From assembly GCA_958298945.1 (NCBI GenBank), contig OY282609.1:10274326-10338325 (forward strand): a stretch of 64,000 bases of DNA, given 5' to 3'. The translations under genes and the position numbers were made by a program. Positions 59,205-64,000 of the stretch are shown here, one piece after another. Source of the DNA: Atherix ibis (Eukaryota > Arthropoda > Insecta > Diptera > Athericidae). The notes under the pieces were generated by a model that worked only from the letters and a program-made list of their open reading frames with translations, ran no database searches and had not been told where the DNA came from. Numbering within the stretch: the first letter of the stretch is position 1; the number at the start of each line of letters is the position of its first letter.

Positions 59205-59985
59205 AGTGCTAAATAACACGTCATTCAAATGGCCTCCACGACTTCTTTTGCAGGAACGAATTCGATAAACCCAATTTTCGAGCACTTTTTCCACTAAATC
59301 AAGTCGTATGTCATGAAAAGCACGTTCAATATTGACTTCTAAAGCTTGAAGAGAGTCTGGTAAAGACCAGTGACTTCAAATAACCCCACAAGAAATAGTC
59401 TAATGGTGTTAAATAACAACTTCTTGAAATAATCGAATCTCCAAACTTTTCTTGCAATAATTCGGTTGTTGCACGTGCTGTGTGGCACGTAGCCCCGTCT
59501 TTTTGGAACCAGATGTTGTCAAGATCAACTTCTTCCAATTTCGGCCATAAAAAGTTGGTTATCATCGATCTATACCGCTCGCCATTGACAGTTACGGTGT
59601 TACAAGCTTCATTTCGAAAGAAGTACGGACCGATGATTCCACCAGACAAAAAACCACACCAAAATTTCAATTTAGGTGAATGTTATGGGTATTCATGAAT
59701 AATTTATGGATTTTCTTCTCACCAGAATCGACAGTTTTGTTTATTTACCGCACCACTCAGATGAAAGTGAGCCTCTTCGGCGAAAATGATTTTCTTTAAA
59801 AAATCGTTATCGTTTTCAAGTTGTTCCAAGACAAAATCAGCAAATTCACGACGTTTACGGTGGTCCAATGGCTTCAGTTCTTGAGTGATAACAATTTTTT
59901 ACGGATGCAAACCCAAATCCTTTCTCAAATTCCGCCAGGTTGTGGTTTGAGACAGTCCCAATTCTTGAGAACGGCTTAGAAAACC
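59205..59985 (-). pseudogene. DD41D-like relic D, best-preserved transposase of this family
   Basis: Read on the minus strand. A frame gives LDHRKRREFADFVLEQLEND, then KKIIFAEEAHFHLSGAVNKQ, where the usual SDEAHF reads AEEAHF, so the first catalytic aspartate is glutamate. The open frame 59670-59326 reads MKFWCGFLSGGIIGPYFFRN, then NTVTVNGERYRSMITNFLWP, then LDNIWFQKDGATCHTARA with the second aspartate intact. ISR is followed directly by SCYLTPLDYFLWGY, so the NWPPR stretch is deleted. A shifted frame ends SLQALEVNIERAFHDI, VLENWVYRIRS and RSRGGHLNDVLFS. The N-terminal third is lost at about 59985, where Jockey sequence begins. Confidence 0.88.
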
Positions 59986-59989
59986 CTCT

Positions 59990-60420
59990 TATTGGAAAAC
60001 TTTATATTATCTTATTATAAGTTCATATCTTTCTAAATGTCTTTCAAAGCAGTCTATTTCTTCCGAAATATATCCTATTTCAGATAGGGTCCTACAAGGC
60101 AGTATCTTTTGTCCCATTTTTCACAATATTAATACCCTTAACACCCTATCTAATTCTAATACTATTATTGCTATTTATGCAGTTTAAAAGTGTTCATATT
60201 ACATTTACTCTTTATCAAAAGCCACCTACCCTTTTATATCGTCTTAGCAACACGATTCTACAATGAACTAAGATCCGTTAGTTAAGACTTCATCGAGACA
60301 ATATGTCTAGGTGAAATTCTAAATAACGCACTTTAGTTGAACCTAGCTAAAAATACTTCATCGACTATTAAACAACCATTCGACAAGAAGACAATCATAG
60401 AGAATAAAAGATAAAAAATA
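59990..60420 (+). pseudogene. Jockey-clade reverse-transcriptase relic
   Basis: Frames give SSYLSKCLSKQSISSEIYPI, then SDRVLQGSIFCPIFHNINTL (from the GVPQGSILGPILY motif), then NTIIAIYAV where YADD would follow, and, after an AT-rich gap, LGEILNNAL. It has stops throughout and starts at the truncated end of relic D, so it probably inserted there. Confidence 0.72.
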
Positions 60421-62509
60421 TATTTTTGACATAACAAATACCGCAGCAATTAGATTCTAATTTGAATATCATTTATTTTAAAAGGTCAGCCAATTTGCAA
60501 AAGACTAGATCAATTTGATCAATTTTCTTTTTAAATTGTACTAATTTCATTTTAGTCACTTGAATTCTCACTTGAATAAATTTCTCCTAAAACTAATTGT
60601 ACATCGAAATTATTCTATTAGTAATAAATTTTTTCAACTATCCAAATTAACTTACGTAATTGATTTCGCAAGAAAATTTACTGATACTATTATTTGCAAA
60701 AGTAATAACTGATGGTGAATTTGGTTTTATTTTTTTTTGGCAGTGTTCTTTCTAATTGACTTGAAGCTGTTTATTTAAATCTTTTAACTGAATCAACTTA
60801 GCGAGACTGCTCGAATTTTTTTGGTTTTTTCCAATGAGTTTTTCGTTCAATTAGTACAATTTCTCTTATTATATTTCTAACCGGAATGAAAAAGTATTTT
60901 TAGGTATCCAAAAAAATAGTAATTTTTATAAAGTTTAGAAATTAAAAAATTTATTTTTTCAATTTTTACTGAAAATATTTTTGAATTTTGCATATTTAAA
61001 TTAGCAGGCAAAATTACTCTCTATTTTACCAATAATTTATATCAGATTTTATAAAATTCTGGCTTTTTAATCAGAACAATTCAGAACTTTTCAAGTTACT
61101 ATACTGGAACATCTCGATCTAGTACGCAGTGGTCTTATGTGCGAATAACATACCTGAAGTGTGGAGGGGGGGGGGGGGGGGGGTTGGTAAGTTGGCTTCC
61201 TTGATTGTTTAATTTAAATTTGAGTACAAATGTTATTTGAATGGCATCAAAATAAATTCATTGAACCAAAATGACTGAAGACTATGAAAGAAAAAAATCT
61301 AGTTGAATAATAAAAATGTCAATACAGCCCAAATTACAGGAAATAATAAAAAATTCGCAGCTGTCAGCGAAAAGCCCTTCTTAAAATATCTTTATTGTCA
61401 AATAATATTGAAATGCAGAAAAATTAAATTACAAATAAAAAAATTATTCTGGAAAAAAATTTCTTTAACACCGTCGAACGCACATACCTGATACAAAAAG
61501 AGGAAATTATCACCGGAAATCGCTAAATTTTATTATCATATATGAAAGTGTCATATTTCCTCAACGTTAGCCACTAATAGAAATATTCAGACTTACATAC
61601 TTTGCCTTAAGTCAGCGGATTTAAGGTTTTATGGTGTTCGTATAGGCACGTGTTTAGGAACTTTTTTTCAACAAGCTACTCAGAATATACTGAAAAGCTC
61701 CCCATTTATCTGGTATTATACACAATATCATATGGTATAGTCGAATACGAATATAAGTTGCTTATACTATATATGGCTTTAGGCCTTTTGATATTGTAAT
61801 ATATTTAATATTTATTTTATATTCTTTTTCCGAAAGGGCAAATTGCTCTTAGTTCGATTATTATTTATTCGTTTAGATTTTTACTATTCTTATAAGCAAT
61901 AGTTTGTTGTGACTTTTCAATTAAAATGAAACAATTTTTAAATCAATTTAAAAGAAAAGAAAAATCAACTTTCGACAAAGTAATTTATTTAAAAAAACTA
62001 ACAATTATTAAGTAGAAGATTTATGTAAATACAGTGTTTAATTTGTGTTAAATTTTCATTTGAATCTATTATAAAAATTAACATAATTCTTATAATAATT
62101 GTTGATAATTATATACGCTTAATAAAGCTTAGAATTTGTTGAATATTTAACAAAGTTTTACTACTGAACTTTTAAGATAAGTTAGCCTTGAAAAAAAGGA
62201 AATTAATTAAATTTAAGAAAAGATTTCACAAAATTTACCAATCGCTTTTGTTATTTTCATATAATTTTTTTTTTTACAAAAAATATACAAACGATCAGTT
62301 AGAAATAGATCTCAAAAGCTATTGTTTTTTTTTCTAAACTTCCGGATAATTTTTTATTCCTAAAAAAAAAAAAAATTTATACACATTAAAATAATTATTT
62401 TTTCTTCTGAAAGTGTTCTAATGGTAATAATTATACATTGTCACCTCTGACATTGGTCTCAGAAAGTTTAGAAATAAAAAAAAGCTTTTTAGATAAATTT
62501 ATTCTTATT
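60421..62509. other. AT-rich stretch, no gene recognised
   Basis: An 18-base G run lies at 61166-61183. A 62-codon frame at 61303-61491 has no motif. The rest is A and T runs. Confidence 0.55.
61166..61183 (+). repeat. 18-base poly-G tract
   Basis: Uninterrupted run of 18 G. Confidence 0.95.
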
Positions 62510-62936
62510 ATCCCACAAACAATAATCAAACGGTGTCAAATCGCACGATCTTGGAGTTCAATTGATATCATCAAAACTCGAAGATACGCACCCTGGTAAT
62601 TTGATTGCGCAATAAAGTAAAAATTTGTCATGTTCTGTGTGGTGGCTTGTGGCACCATTTTTTCCTAAACCAAAAAAAAAATTCTTTACTTTCAAAGAAA
62701 TAGGAACCAAACAAACACCTTCAGACCGAACTGTCACTTTTTGCGGATACAATGGCTAACTGCATAATCGCCTGGAAAAGTTGGTACAATTTTAACGCGT
62801 TGTTCGGTGGTTGAACATTTTTTGTATTATAAAATAGCAAAAAATAAGCTAAACAAATGCCATATTGAATGACATATGTTTGATTGACAGATGTCAACTG
62901 ACAGGGCTGCATTTTTCGAACTATGAATTGGCATTT
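62510..62936 (-). pseudogene. DD41D-like relic E, internally deleted
   Basis: Minus strand. The 5' end (ATGCCAATTCATAGTTCGAA, read inward from about 62936) precedes TGTCAGTTGACATCTGTCA and the N-terminal STTEQRVKIV in one frame. This joins soon after to LYPQKVTVRSEGVCLVPIS (from LYPEKVTVWCGFWSEGV), then FGLGKNGATSHHTEHDK where the second catalytic aspartate is asparagine, then DDIN, stop, TPRSCDLTPFDYC. The DNA-binding domain and first catalytic block are deleted, and the copy ends soon after the third aspartate. Confidence 0.8.
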
Positions 62937-64000
62937 TATTCTGAAATATTTTGAAAATAAAAATAACATAACTACCATTGTCGGAATAAATATTATTTTT
63001 CTGAATACAAATATTTTCTAGTTCTATTGCTATAAATACCAAAAGTTTATTTTCTATTTAAAGCATCCACCCTCTTGTCACGTTCAATATTTTGGCTCAA
63101 ATAAAATTTTTCGATATTGACTAAAATGACAAAGAATAATGAGGTGTAATCTTTCATCTTTTCTAAAATGACACAAATTGATTAAGTTTACCATTAAAAG
63201 TATAATTATCGAAAGATTTCATGCCAATTTAGAATATTTTCTTTGTTCGATTTGGAATAAATAAAAATAGCATTTGGACTATAAAAAAAAACAACAACAA
63301 ACAAACGCATGTCATAATATCTAAAATTAGGTTTAGATAATTTCAATATCCACGCATATCAGAAAATTGTCGTCAGTTTTTGTATTTTAATCAAAGGACA
63401 GAAGGAATTAATGGCCACGAAAATGTAATTAAACAATAAATACAGAGATTTCCGATAATACGGCCTAGTTTCTGGTGTCGCTTACCTAGATGGTTCATAC
63501 GATATTCTTGATGGTTGGTTCTAAGGTGGAAAATATTTTTACAGTCGATAGTGTGTTTAGTAAATGGTTTTGTTTTCGGCTCTATTTTCTATTATAAATA
63601 TTTTGGTTAAACTAATATAACGTTTAGGTTATTTAATAGAGGGTTGGAAATATAAGCACGCCTCCTCCAATTGTGTATTCTTTTTAAGGGAGTGGTATTA
63701 TTTTTAGTAATTTGTTGGTAGTGCGTCATATTATGTCAAATGGCCACAGCACAGCATGTAGACATACAGTTGCACATTGTGTGGGAATTTAAGTCGGTCA
63801 AACGAACCCCAGATAGATGTAAATGAGGATATTTTTAATCCTAATTTGTGTATGGATTACTGAACATAACTTGTCCATAAAAACCGTACCGAAAACCACT
63901 TGTAATTTACGGCTGCCTCCATGTGTTTTGTATTGGTTATGTAAATAAAAACTAAACAGACAAAAAGATCTTGTCAAGCATTGGATACTTCTCGGAATTC
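62937..64000. other. AT-rich right end of the window, no gene recognised
   Basis: No homology-bearing frame or structured repeat was identified. The part 63440-63960 is slightly GC-richer and may be unique host sequence. Confidence 0.5.

Noticed and set aside
57306..63490. The 13-mer GGTAAGCGACACC and its reverse complement near 57310 and 63475
   Set aside because: Pairs of this length are expected many times by chance in 64 kb, and the match does not extend.
1..64000. A novel defence or regulatory system
   Set aside because: Everything recognisable is transposon debris, satellite or simple repeat; no cluster of intact genes exists to support one.

Overview
This is AT-rich, gene-poor eukaryotic DNA, almost certainly from an insect and most likely a fly. 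The evidence is the repeat content: mariner elements of the mauritiana and irritans types, a WFQQDGATCHTA-type Tc1/mariner family that I take for the DD41D (rosa/Visitor) group, and Jockey-, I- and R1-clade non-LTR retrotransposons. Every transposase and reverse-transcriptase reading frame found is broken by stops, frameshifts or deletions. No tRNA, rRNA, CRISPR array, bacterial-style operon or intact protein-coding gene was found.

Layout. 0-9 kb: a degenerate mariner relic (about 1.07-1.57 kb), an R1-clade relic (3.7-4.5 kb), a second degenerate mariner relic (4.5-4.9 kb) and a minus-strand Jockey relic (5.3-6.4 kb). 9.97-11.48 kb: a satellite with a monomer of about 157 bp and a dimeric period of about 315 bp. 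14.24-15.50 kb: a near-full-length but dead mauritiana-type mariner with terminal inverted repeats (TIRs) and TA target duplications. 16-24 kb: AT-rich DNA with a strong hairpin but no gene. 24.1-26.5, 33.7-34.5 and 35.7-36.3 kb: three arrays of one short-period satellite (core ATAGAAAATTTTTACTGAA).

26.5-29.4 kb: a pile of fragments (Jockey reverse transcriptase, an I-like 3' end, a Jockey C-terminus, and a DD41D-like relic holding a mariner). 30.4-32.5 kb: the only host-gene candidate, a GC-richer promoter-like stretch, a long AT-rich leader and a possible first coding exon (32487-32520) ending in a good splice donor; the rest of that gene would lie beyond the window. 35-40 kb: three DD41D-like relics, one split by an irritans-type mariner. 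42.2-43.7 kb: a Jockey relic with an internal 24-bp minisatellite, then a third degenerate mariner. 45.5-46.7 kb: a degenerate TTTTCGATG-rich repeat field. 49.4-54.6 kb: two I-like retrotransposon 3' ends and a DD41D-like relic whose catalytic-motif region is tandemly duplicated. 55.3-63 kb: three more DD41D-like relics, one carrying a 342-bp mariner deletion derivative, plus a Jockey relic.

The elements form a layered record: DD41D-like copies are the older layer, and three younger mariners sit inside three of them. I found no convincing evidence of a new biological system. The most unusual signals are the satellite arrays that share a 20-bp boundary, two tandem expansions that arose inside transposon catalytic or conserved motifs, and the nested insertions. 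Family names rest on motif recognition from memory; no database search was run.
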